NCBI RefSeq assembly: GCF_021390515.1 | Contig: NZ_JAJUXI010000003.1 | Coordinates: 310,001-374,000 of the forward strand | Length of the DNA stretch: 64,000 bases | Reading direction: 5' to 3' | Origin: Dyadobacter sp. CY326 | Lineage (GTDB): Bacteria > Bacteroidota > Bacteroidia > Cytophagales > Spirosomataceae | Shown here: piece by piece, positions 34,785 through 43,657 of the stretch | Position numbering within the stretch: position 1 is the first letter of the stretch | Layout: the number at the start of each line of letters is the position of its first letter | Made by a program: the position numbers and the translations under genes | The notes under the pieces: generated by a model | Told to the model about the DNA's origin: nothing | The model's input: the letters and a program-made list of their open reading frames with translations, nothing else | Database searches by the model: none

Positions 34785-35360
34785 ATGAAGATCCTGACTG
34801 TTTTACTTGTTTCTGCACTCATCACTGCGGAGGCTATTTTTGTTCAATCCTACGCGCAAAAAATTCCATCACGCCCTGCTCCTACCGGCAAAATCCCAAG
34901 TTCCGGACCGGGTCAGCCAGCGCGGCCTTACAGCGAATATCAGCCAAAGCCAACCGGGCAGATCCAGCCCGCAACGCAAGCCTCGAATCCGGGAGCGGTG
35001 ACCAATCCGGTTCCAGCCGTGCAGGAAGGTCAAGTGCCCAAAGTAAACACATCGCAAGATCCGCTGACATCGCCGCAACGATATCAACCTGCTGCCACAC
35101 AACCGGTTGAACAGACAATAGAAGTGCAGCAAACCACAACGGGCGCACCGCAAGAGACGCAGCAAACGGGCACGAATGTGCAGGCGGAAACAGGTGTGCA
35201 AACACAGCGCAGCACCACCACAACGCAATCTGCGCCTGCCGCAACACAGCCAGCGACCACAACGACAACGACCACAAACAGAACTTCGACGGCTCCCGCA
35301 AACAGGCAAACCGTGCCACAGACAGTGCCGCAATCGACCCCTGTTCGCAGCGTGCCCTGA
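34785..35360 (+). CDS. Secreted, Thr/Gln/Pro-rich disordered protein
   Basis: A 191-residue protein. A Sec signal (MKILTVLLVSALITAEAIFVQSYA, cleavage near QK) is followed by about 165 residues almost wholly of Pro, Thr, Gln, Ala, Ser and Val, including a run of Thr at about residues 157-163 and repeated PQTVPQ/QTVPQSTP at the end. There are no Cys in the mature part, few aromatics and no known domain. It is probably intrinsically disordered and periplasmic or cell-surface. A promoter of consensus form lies upstream. Long open frames on the opposite strand are an effect of this composition. Confidence 0.75.
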   Translation: MKILTVLLVSALITAEAIFVQSYAQKIPSRPAPTGKIPSSGPGQPARPYSEYQPKPTGQIQPATQASNPGAVTNPVPAVQEGQVPKVNTSQDPLTSPQRYQPAATQPVEQTIEVQQTTTGAPQETQQTGTNVQAETGVQTQRSTTTTQSAPAATQPATTTTTTTNRTSTAPANRQTVPQTVPQSTPVRSVP

Positions 35361-35509
35361 GGAATGGTGCCTCAAAATGGCGTTAAAATGTTGGCACGAT
35401 TGCACCCCTAAGTTGTCCTGCGACACCGCTGTGTCGCTCGGCCTAATGTAGTATTTTTGTGGTGTCGGGTTGAATTTAATTCAGACAGACAACTTAAAGC
35501 GCTATATGC

Positions 35510-36847
35510 ATGAAAACGTTTTACGCCGTTTTAATCAATTCGCTCGCCGCGTCCCTGACAAATACATTTGTCTGGTTCGCGGTCACCTTTTGGGTTTATC
35601 TGGAAACGAAATCTGTCATTGCAACCTCTGTGATGGCGGGAATCTATTTCGCCACAGTTGCACTTTCAGGCTTTTTCCTGGGTTCCATCGTGGATCGTTA
35701 CAAGAAAAAAACGTCCATGACCATTTCTGGTGTGGCGACGCTTGTGCTTTACACCATTGCATTGATCGTTTATCTGGCGACACCGAATGCTGATTTCAAA
35801 GATTCTTCGAGCACAAGCCTTTGGTTATTAATTACTTGCTGCCTTTTTGGTGCCATCACCGGGAACATTCGGAGCATTGCGTTAGCAACTGTAGTCACCA
35901 TTTTAATTGAAGAAGAAGGTCGTGACAAGGCAAATGGCCTCGTAGGAACCGTTAATGGTGTGTCATTTCTGGTAGCCTCCATTTTCAGCGGATTGGTCAT
36001 CGGATTCATGGGCATGACCTGGATGCTGACATTGGCCGTCGGCCTGACTGTGCTCGTACTTCTGCATTTGTTTACAATCCACATTCCGGAGAAGGAAATC
36101 GTTCAGACAGGCACTCATCTTGAAAACATAGACATTAAGGGAACGATTGCGGTGGTCGGGCTCGTGCCTGGACTTTTCGGACTCATTTTTTTCAACACTT
36201 TCAATAACTTTCTGGGCGGTGTGTTCATGTCGCTGATGGATGCATATGGCTTGTCGCTGGTGTCAGTGCAGGTTTGGGGCTTATTGTGGGGCATTTTGAG
36301 TCTTGGATTTATCGTCGGCGGACTTGTCGTTGCCAAAAAAGGGTTGGGTAAAAAACCGCTCCGCACGCTGTTTGTTTCCAACATCATTATGTGGACAATC
36401 TGCATATTTTTCACCATTCAGGCTTCCATTGTCCTGCTTGGCATTGGCATGTTCATTTATCTCTGCCTGATCCCGGTTGTAGAAGCGACCGAGCAGACAA
36501 TCCTTCAAAAGGTCATTCCGCACGAGCGACAAGGACGCGTTTTTGGTTTTGCCCAAAGCATTGAACAGGCGGCATCACCTATTACTGCATTCATGATCGG
36601 GCCCATTGCCAAGTTTATTTTCATTCCTTTTATGACCACAGGCGCAGGCGTTCAACTCATTGGTTCCTGGTTCGGAACCGGCACTGCGCGTGGACTTGCG
36701 TTGCTTTTCACCGTCACCGGAGTCATAGGGCTGATCGTAACGCTGATCGCCATGAAGTCAAATGCTTACAAGCAGCTATCAACAATTTACAAACAGCCGG
36801 AACCCGCTTTCACGGAAGCTGACGCGATACAAGTGGCGGGAAATTAA
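35510..36847 (+). CDS. Major facilitator superfamily (MFS) transporter
   Basis: A 445-residue polytopic inner-membrane protein with about 12 hydrophobic helices. The loop after the second helix has the MFS signature form GSIVDRYKKKTSMTISGV. The central cytoplasmic segment HIPEKEIVQTGTHLENIDIKGTI joins the two halves, and the second half has VIPHERQGRVFGFAQSIEQAASPITAFMIGP. The type is close to MFS drug or macrolide exporters (MFS_3-like), but the substrate is not determined. It begins about 150 bases after the disordered protein, and a VOC-fold gene follows 51 bases later. Confidence 0.88.
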   Translation: MKTFYAVLINSLAASLTNTFVWFAVTFWVYLETKSVIATSVMAGIYFATVALSGFFLGSIVDRYKKKTSMTISGVATLVLYTIALIVYLATPNADFKDSSSTSLWLLITCCLFGAITGNIRSIALATVVTILIEEEGRDKANGLVGTVNGVSFLVASIFSGLVIGFMGMTWMLTLAVGLTVLVLLHLFTIHIPEKEIVQTGTHLENIDIKGTIAVVGLVPGLFGLIFFNTFNNFLGGVFMSLMDAYGLSLVSVQVWGLLWGILSLGFIVGGLVVAKKGLGKKPLRTLFVSNIIMWTICIFFTIQASIVLLGIGMFIYLCLIPVVEATEQTILQKVIPHERQGRVFGFAQSIEQAASPITAFMIGPIAKFIFIPFMTTGAGVQLIGSWFGTGTARGLALLFTVTGVIGLIVTLIAMKSNAYKQLSTIYKQPEPAFTEADAIQVAGN

Positions 36848-36898
36848 TGTTCAACAGGCGGCAGCTGCAAGGTTGCCGACCATCAACAAACACAATCT

Positions 36899-37276
36899 AT
36901 GTTTAAAGAAACAAAAGCATTCAGCGGATTTTCTGTGGACAATCTGCAAAAAGCTAAAGCATTTTATGGGGACATCCTCCAAATAGATCTCTCCGAAATT
37001 GAAGAAATGAGCATTCTACAACTGCATATTGCTGGCAGCAATGATGTGATTGTTTATGAAAAACCTGACCACACTCCTGCCACATTCACAATCCTGAACT
37101 TCCCTGTGGACGACGTTGAAAAGACAGTCAAAGAGCTCAAAGCGCTCGGTGTGAAATTTGAAAGCTACGACTTGCCTGATCTGAAAACGGATGAAGACGA
37201 CATCATGCGCGGCGATCCGACGGTAGCCTGGTTTACGGACCCCGCGGGAAATATCCTATCTGTAATGCAAAGTTAA
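36899..37276 (+). CDS. VOC (glyoxalase/bleomycin-resistance) fold protein
   Basis: A 125-residue vicinal-oxygen-chelate protein made of two beta-alpha-beta-beta-beta modules: KAFSGFSVDNLQKAKAFYGDILQIDLS in the first, then TFTILNFPVDDVEKTVKELKALGVKFESY and DPTVAWFTDPAGNILSVMQS in the second. The final DPAGN.L pattern is typical. The usual metal Glu/His set is incomplete, so catalysis is not certain. It is encoded just before a DinB-fold gene (18 bases), a frequent pairing of small detoxification-type genes in Bacteroidota. Confidence 0.88.
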   Translation: MFKETKAFSGFSVDNLQKAKAFYGDILQIDLSEIEEMSILQLHIAGSNDVIVYEKPDHTPATFTILNFPVDDVEKTVKELKALGVKFESYDLPDLKTDEDDIMRGDPTVAWFTDPAGNILSVMQS

Positions 37277-37294
37277 ATCCTTAATCCAAGCATC

Positions 37295-37789
37295 ATGACA
37301 ACAGCAAACGAAAGCAAATTGTACGAACTGATCGAGTTGTACGATATGCAAACCAATTTTTTTAAGAGTGCATTGGACGGCATTTCGGATGCCGACGCGC
37401 ACAATCGCCTGAATACCCAGGCCAACCACATTGCCTGGCTCGCGGGCAGCGCAGTGGGGCAGCGCTTTGACATGGCGCGGCATTTTGGGCGGGATGAAAA
37501 GCAGCAGGGACATGCGTTATTTGCTGAGAATAAAGGAATCCAGGCCGATGCAACTTATCCTTCCCTGGATGCTTACCGTGCTGATTGGGAACGCATTTCG
37601 CCAATTTTGCGGGATGCTTTGCAAAATGCGACGGACGAACAATTGGCCCAAAAGATTGAAATGGGGCCCGATGTGAGTTATTCGGTTCATGAAATGCTCT
37701 CGTTTACTTCGTATCGGGAAGCCAATATCATTGGTCAGATTGCGCTTTGGCGCAGGCTGCTCGGATATCCTGGAATGAAATACATGTGA
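37295..37789 (+). CDS. DinB-fold family protein with altered metal site
   Basis: A 164-residue DinB/YfiT-like protein. The second-helix motif NHIAWLAGSAVGQRFDMARHFG is present, but the C-terminal motif reads SYREANIIGQIALWRRLLGYPGMKYM. The two His usual there (as in HExxHxGQ) are replaced by Tyr and Asn, so metal binding is probably lost or changed. It is likely cotranscribed with the VOC-fold gene upstream. A 10-bp inverted repeat follows its stop. Confidence 0.83.
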   Translation: MTTANESKLYELIELYDMQTNFFKSALDGISDADAHNRLNTQANHIAWLAGSAVGQRFDMARHFGRDEKQQGHALFAENKGIQADATYPSLDAYRADWERISPILRDALQNATDEQLAQKIEMGPDVSYSVHEMLSFTSYREANIIGQIALWRRLLGYPGMKYM

Positions 37790-37795
37790 CAAAGC

Positions 37796-37838
37796 TGACA
37801 ATGTTTGCTCGGGTTTGTGATCAGGGCGAACATTGTCA
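37796..37838. other. Inverted repeat TGACAATGTT/AACATTGTCA
   Basis: 10-bp perfect arms (37796-37805, 37829-37838) with a 23-base spacer, seven bases after the DinB-fold stop. There is no U tract, so it may be a weak terminator or an operator for the glycosidase gene 30 bases further on. Confidence 0.5.
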
Positions 37839-37868
37839 TAAATTGGGGCTGATATTCTGATCAACCCG

Positions 37869-40325
37869 ATGAAACTGAATCAATTCCTTTCCGGCTGCCT
37901 AAGCGTGCTCGGGAAACCGTTTCCAGCCCTTGTGGCAGCTTCCGCATTATTGTTTCAATGTGCTCAAAACAAAGTGGAAACAAAAAGCTTTCAAAACACT
38001 GTTTCCGACACCGAAAGCATCATAGGCAAGTCAATTTACCTCAACACGCCTTACATCACAGCGGGTGATCGGGTGTATATGGTTGGGCATCAAGATGGAA
38101 CATTCCCTGATCTGGGCTGGCATGTTACGGGAGAAATGGGCGGCGTATGGGACCATCCGATCAAGCTTTTGGACGGCTTTGCGGCTTCGTTAACTGTTGA
38201 TAATAAATCTGTTTGCCTGTCAAAGGCGGACACATTCATTAATTATCCTTTTGCCAACAAACATGTATTTTCAACCGGCTTGCCTGGTCTGAAAGTTGAG
38301 CGCTTTCAGTTTGTGCCGGATGGAAAGGAGGCTGTGGTTGTCGCCTACACGTTCAATAACAAAAGCGACAAAAAACAGACGATCCAATTTGACTTCAATG
38401 GTTACACGGACCTAAGACAAGTTTGGCTGGGTGAAAAAACCGGAATGATTGACGGCAATGACAACGCAATTTGGAATGAAGCCAATCACAGCTGGATGGC
38501 AAAAGATAGTCTCAATGATTGGTTTGTGATGTTTGGTGCCAATCTGGAACCGACAAGTCACGCGCAAAACGCAATAAGTTGTGACTATAAGCCGCAGGGA
38601 AATGGCTGCACTGCATCGCTTCAATACACGTTTGACATTGCGCCTAATGCGTCCGTAACCGTTCCTTTTACAATCGCGGGTTCTTATCAATCCGAAGCCA
38701 ATGCGAGAAAAACATTTGAAGATGTGCAAGCCAACGCGGCGTCGCTTTTGAAACAGAAGAAGGAAAGATATGCGTCTATCGAGTCAAGATCGAAGCTTAC
38801 CATTCCTGATAAAAACCTGGAACAGGCGTTTCGCTGGACCAAATACAACACCGACTGGCTGATCCGGGACGTTCCGGAAATCGGCAGAGGGCTTTCGGCA
38901 GGTGCGCCGGATTATCCGTGGTGGTTTGGTGCAGACAGTGAATATGCGTTAAAAGGGCTCATTGCCACCGGACAAGCGGACCTTGTCGAGCAATCGGTGA
39001 ATGTGGTTTTCAAGCTTTCTGAAAAAGTAAATGGTAACGGACGCATTATGCATGAAACTTCGACAAACGGGGCTGTTTTCAATCCTGGAAATCTGAATGA
39101 AACACCGCAGTTTGCCTCGCTTATCGCACACGTTTACCGATGGACGGGCGATAAGGCATTCTTGCAAAAATATTTTCCAACGATCAAAAAAGGGCTGAGC
39201 TGGTTGTTGAAGGAAAATGATAAAGACGGAAATCTGCTCCCGGATGGCTTTGGTATGATGGAGATTCATGGCATGGATAGTGAGATGATTGACGTCGCTG
39301 TTTACACGCAAACGGCTTTCGCGGACGCGGCCGAAATGGCGGCAGAACTGGGCGATCAGGATTTGGCAAAAGAATATGCGGACATTGCTGGCAAGATTCG
39401 AGCAAAGGTTAACAGCGATTTTTGGGTGCCCGAAAGCAGTTCTTTTGCGGATTTCATCGGAACACCTAAGCAGGCAATCAACCTCATCAGCGACGCCATT
39501 GTGCGAGCCGACACATTGAAAAAACCATGGGCCGTGGCTGAACTGAAAGCTGCTAAGGGTAAGATTATCATTCAGAAACAGAATGTCAAGAAGGGATTTG
39601 TCGTCCACCACAACTGGGTTGTGAACACGCCTATGGAAATGGGGATTGCGGATACTTCCAAAGCGCTGGCGGCATTGCAAACCGCATCGAAATTCGTAAA
39701 TCCTTTTGGCGCATTTGTAACGGGAATCGACCGGGATGAAAGTGCTGGAAAAGATGCCAGTTCTGTTGCAGGCAGGAACAAAGTTTTCACCTACACCGGC
39801 GCAGTGATGACGCTTCCGACAGGCGTTTTGGCCATTGCCGAAAACAATTATGGTCGTCCGGATGCTGCATTGGGCTATTTAAAAAAAATGACGCGATCAT
39901 TCAGCTTCGCTTTACCGGGTTCTATCTACGAAGTTTCACCTGATTTTGGAATGATGGCGCAGGCCTGGAATGTGTACAGTTATGCTTACCCGATCGTGCA
40001 GCAATTTTTCGGCATTCAGCCGCATGCCTCGAAAAAGTTGATTTACATTCAACCGCAAATGCCTTCTGAGTGGAATGATGCAAGCCTGGACAATGTGGTT
40101 GTGGGAGATAATGAGCTGGATTATCAATTTACAAAAACTGGAAGCAAGATCGAGCTTAAACTTTCGCAAAATCAGGCTGACTGGAAATTGGTTATTGCCT
40201 TACCAAAAGGAAAGTATAATAACTGGATTGTGAATGGGAAGGCCGTGACGCCCGTTTTGCGCGCTCAATTTGACGTCGTTGAGTTTAGCGGCAAAGTCAA
40301 TGCGTTTTCAGCTGTGCTAAAATGA
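37869..40325 (+). CDS. Exported (alpha/alpha)6-barrel glycoside hydrolase, glycogen-debranching-like
   Basis: An 818-residue protein with an N-terminal export signal ending in SALLFQC (possible relaxed lipobox). Residues about 50-290 are a beta-sandwich domain (GLKVERFQFVPDGKEAVVVAYTFNNKSDKKQTIQFDFNGYTDLR). Residues about 310-720 form a helical barrel with catalytic-type acidic motifs: DYPWWFGADSEYALKGLIATG, NLNETPQFASLIAHVYRWTGD, DKDGNLLPDGFGMMEIHGM and NFGRPDAA-like segments near the end. The pattern recalls amylo-alpha-1,6-glucosidase/GH15-type enzymes. The substrate is probably a glucan or oligosaccharide, but this is not proven. It stands alone. Confidence 0.8.
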   Translation: MKLNQFLSGCLSVLGKPFPALVAASALLFQCAQNKVETKSFQNTVSDTESIIGKSIYLNTPYITAGDRVYMVGHQDGTFPDLGWHVTGEMGGVWDHPIKLLDGFAASLTVDNKSVCLSKADTFINYPFANKHVFSTGLPGLKVERFQFVPDGKEAVVVAYTFNNKSDKKQTIQFDFNGYTDLRQVWLGEKTGMIDGNDNAIWNEANHSWMAKDSLNDWFVMFGANLEPTSHAQNAISCDYKPQGNGCTASLQYTFDIAPNASVTVPFTIAGSYQSEANARKTFEDVQANAASLLKQKKERYASIESRSKLTIPDKNLEQAFRWTKYNTDWLIRDVPEIGRGLSAGAPDYPWWFGADSEYALKGLIATGQADLVEQSVNVVFKLSEKVNGNGRIMHETSTNGAVFNPGNLNETPQFASLIAHVYRWTGDKAFLQKYFPTIKKGLSWLLKENDKDGNLLPDGFGMMEIHGMDSEMIDVAVYTQTAFADAAEMAAELGDQDLAKEYADIAGKIRAKVNSDFWVPESSSFADFIGTPKQAINLISDAIVRADTLKKPWAVAELKAAKGKIIIQKQNVKKGFVVHHNWVVNTPMEMGIADTSKALAALQTASKFVNPFGAFVTGIDRDESAGKDASSVAGRNKVFTYTGAVMTLPTGVLAIAENNYGRPDAALGYLKKMTRSFSFALPGSIYEVSPDFGMMAQAWNVYSYAYPIVQQFFGIQPHASKKLIYIQPQMPSEWNDASLDNVVVGDNELDYQFTKTGSKIELKLSQNQADWKLVIALPKGKYNNWIVNGKAVTPVLRAQFDVVEFSGKVNAFSAVLK

Positions 40326-40431
40326 TTTATTGTCACAATTCCCCCCTATCAATGTCGCAAATCGCAACCAGATTTTGACGGTTTTATGAGTTAGTTTGTT
40401 CAATGAAGCACCACTTAATCGATCCCTGGAA

Positions 40432-40719
40432 ATGATAGAAATTTTTAAAACAAATGTTAAAAAACGAGGGCAGGCCAATCTATTAATCGAACAAATCGAA
40501 CGTGCATTCCCAGGTTACAGCGCCAGTTTCGACCTGGAAGATTGCGACCACGTGCTTCGCATCCATTGCCATCAAGAGGAAATCAAGTCCGAACGACTCA
40601 TCGAAACATTAAAAAACTTCGGCTTCCAAGCCGAAATCCTCGCAGACGAAGTCTCCTACCGCATTCCTGGATTTTTAGTTTTAACCCCTGAACCAACCCT
40701 AACCCAACATCTACTATGA
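40432..40719 (+). CDS. Small HMA-like (ferredoxin-fold) protein without CxxC
   Basis: A 95-residue protein of unknown function, with strand-helix-strand-strand-helix-strand order: IEIFKTNV / QANLLIEQIERAF / YSASFDL / HVLRIHCH / KSERLIETLKNFG / FQAEILAD. The heavy-metal-associated fold is suggested, but the CxxC loop is absent (VKKRGQA). The ATG at 40432 is preferred over a TTG at 40396. Its stop overlaps the start of the SRPBCC gene (ATGA), which indicates translational coupling. It is similar in outline to the protein at 21434. Confidence 0.65.
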   Translation: MIEIFKTNVKKRGQANLLIEQIERAFPGYSASFDLEDCDHVLRIHCHQEEIKSERLIETLKNFGFQAEILADEVSYRIPGFLVLTPEPTLTQHLL

Positions 40720-41249
40720 GAGTCGTTTTTATAATCCTGATTGCCCTTGTCAGCATTGTTGTATTGCTTTTAATTGTTGCCGCTTTTGTCAAAAAAGAAT
40801 ATGAAGTGAGGCGTGAAATATTGATTAATCAGCCTAGCAGAGCCGTTTTTGATTATGTAAGGCATGTTAAAAATCAGGACAATTACAGTGTTTGGGTTAT
40901 GGCTGATCCGAAGATGAAGAAAGATTATTCGGGTGTGGATGGGCAGGTTGGATTCGTGTATGCCTGGGATAGCCAGGATGGAAAAGTGGGAAAAGGACAT
41001 CAGGAAATTACGGCTATAAAAGAAGCGGAAGAAGTTGACTTGAAAGTGACTTTTATCAAACCATTTGAAGGCGTCGGACTCACGGAAATGAAAACGGAAC
41101 CCGCTGGCGATGGACAAACAAGAGTGAGCTGGGGAATGAGGGGCAAAAGTGTTTACCCAATGAACATTACCAACCTCTTTATCGACGGGATTCTTGGAAA
41201 AGACCTTGAAAAAAGCCTAATCAATTTGAGAACAGTTCTTGAAAAATAA
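40716..41249 (+). CDS. Membrane-anchored SRPBCC (polyketide cyclase-like) protein
   Basis: A 177-residue protein. An N-terminal transmembrane helix (residues about 2-24, VVFIILIALVSIVVLLLIVAAFV) precedes an SRPBCC/START-like hydrophobic-ligand fold (YEVRREILINQPSRAVFDYVRHVKNQDNYSVWVMADP, then TEMKTEPAGDGQTRVSWGM and IDGILGKDLEKSLINLRTVLE). The helix-grip fold probably binds a lipid or other hydrophobic molecule at the membrane. It is coupled by a 4-base overlap to the upstream small gene, and a soluble relative follows 38 bases downstream. Confidence 0.85.
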   Translation: MRVVFIILIALVSIVVLLLIVAAFVKKEYEVRREILINQPSRAVFDYVRHVKNQDNYSVWVMADPKMKKDYSGVDGQVGFVYAWDSQDGKVGKGHQEITAIKEAEEVDLKVTFIKPFEGVGLTEMKTEPAGDGQTRVSWGMRGKSVYPMNITNLFIDGILGKDLEKSLINLRTVLEK

Positions 41250-41287
41250 TTACCGAACACGATTGATCACCTAAAACCAAACAAGTC

Positions 41288-41740
41288 ATGGAAGTATTAC
41301 TGATTGAAAAGTCGATTGAAATCAATGCGCCAAAGGAAGAAGTTTGGAAAACGCTCATTCTGGACGAAAGAAACAAGATCTGGTATGCCGCATTCAGCGA
41401 AGGAACACAGGCTGTAACCGATTGGCAAGTCGGCAGCAAAGTCAGTTTTTTAGATCATTCCCAATCAGGAATCATCGGCTTCATCAAGGAAAACAAGCCT
41501 AATGAAACGCTTGTAATTGAATATAATGGCGTCATTAATAACGGCGTAGAGGATTACGAAAGCGAACTGGCTCAGGCGATGAAAGGATTTAGAGAATCTT
41601 ATCAGCTCACCGAAAAGGACGGCATAACCCGGCTTGATGTGCAATCGGATATGGGCGACGCTTATTTTGATATGATGTCAGGACAATGGGACATCGCCAT
41701 GGTTAAGATCAAGGAATTATCAGAAGGAAAAACGGCTTGA
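41288..41740 (+). CDS. SRPBCC (AHSA1/START-like) domain protein
   Basis: A 150-residue cytoplasmic protein with the helix-grip fold: LLIEKSIEINAPKEEVWKTLILDERNKIWYAAFSEGTQAV at the N-terminus, GSKVSFLDHSQSGIIGFIKENKPNETLVIEYNG in the sheet, and the long C-terminal helix MSGQWDIAMVKIKELSE. Proteins of this AHSA1-related group bind hydrophobic ligands or act as chaperone partners; no specific function can be named. It follows the membrane-anchored relative, with which it probably shares a transcript. Confidence 0.85.
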   Translation: MEVLLIEKSIEINAPKEEVWKTLILDERNKIWYAAFSEGTQAVTDWQVGSKVSFLDHSQSGIIGFIKENKPNETLVIEYNGVINNGVEDYESELAQAMKGFRESYQLTEKDGITRLDVQSDMGDAYFDMMSGQWDIAMVKIKELSEGKTA

Positions 41741-41787
41741 AACTGATAACTTGCGGATTCTTTACATCCAAAAAGAGTCACACGAGC

Positions 41788-42273
41788 ATGTTCAAAAAAA
41801 TTATTCCGATCCTGTTTTTCCTAGCCATTGGCAGTGCGGCGTTTTCTCAATCGGCATTGGGGCAGAAAAAAATTGCGCCTTTCCAGATTAAACTGACGAA
41901 CGGCCAGCAGTATACTGCATCACAGCTCGCTGCCGGGCCGGTGGTTTTGATATATTTTTCTCCCGATTGCGATCATTGCCAGAATTTTACCAAAGACATG
42001 ATCAAAAATTACAGCATCTTCGCCAACAAGCAGGTTGTAATGATCACATTTCAGTCGATGGAAATGCTGAAACCTTTTGTAACCCAATATAAGCTAAGCA
42101 CTTATCCCAATATCAAAGTGGGAACAGAAGGTTATTCCTACATTGTGCAGCGCTATTATCAGATCAAATCGTTTCCTTACATTGCCATTTACAACAAAGC
42201 GGGCAATCTGGTGCAGACATTCGAAGGCGAGCAGCCCCATCAAACGATTTTTAACGCAGTCAAAAACATTTAA
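41788..42273 (+). CDS. Exported thioredoxin-fold protein (TlpA/ResA-like)
   Basis: A 161-residue periplasmic redox protein. A signal peptide (MFKKIIPILFFLAIGSAAFS) is followed by a thioredoxin fold with the active site in LIYFSPDCDHCQNFTKDMI (Cys-Asp-His-Cys), a cis-Pro region at KSFPYIAIYN, and a final helix. It resembles TlpA-like thiol-disulfide proteins that reduce cytochrome or cell-envelope cysteines. The ATG at 41788 is chosen since it begins a proper signal peptide; the frame is open further upstream to the end of the SRPBCC gene, but those residues look non-coding. Confidence 0.87.
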   Translation: MFKKIIPILFFLAIGSAAFSQSALGQKKIAPFQIKLTNGQQYTASQLAAGPVVLIYFSPDCDHCQNFTKDMIKNYSIFANKQVVMITFQSMEMLKPFVTQYKLSTYPNIKVGTEGYSYIVQRYYQIKSFPYIAIYNKAGNLVQTFEGEQPHQTIFNAVKNI

Positions 42274-42394
42274 GCCATGCAATCCCTTATCACCGCAACA
42301 CAGCTAAACTGAAATTCTGCGGCTTATATTATTTCATCAATTACCGGGTAATGTTCGCAATCAAGCGTCTTTAATTAGGAACAAAGACAATTGA

Positions 42395-43636
<1,242 letters not shown>

Positions 43637-43657
43637 GAGGATTCTGATTTACAACAT

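Noticed and set aside
34869..35426. Long antisense frames (Arg/Cys/Gly-rich) opposite the disordered secreted protein
   Set aside because: They result from the low-complexity composition of the plus-strand gene and resemble no known protein.
38949..39680. 243-codon antisense frame inside the glycosidase gene
   Set aside because: It is opposite conserved glycosidase-domain coding sequence and has no signal or domain of its own.
41737..41787. TTG start for the thioredoxin-fold gene
   Set aside because: It would place 17 polar residues before an otherwise normal signal peptide at 41788.
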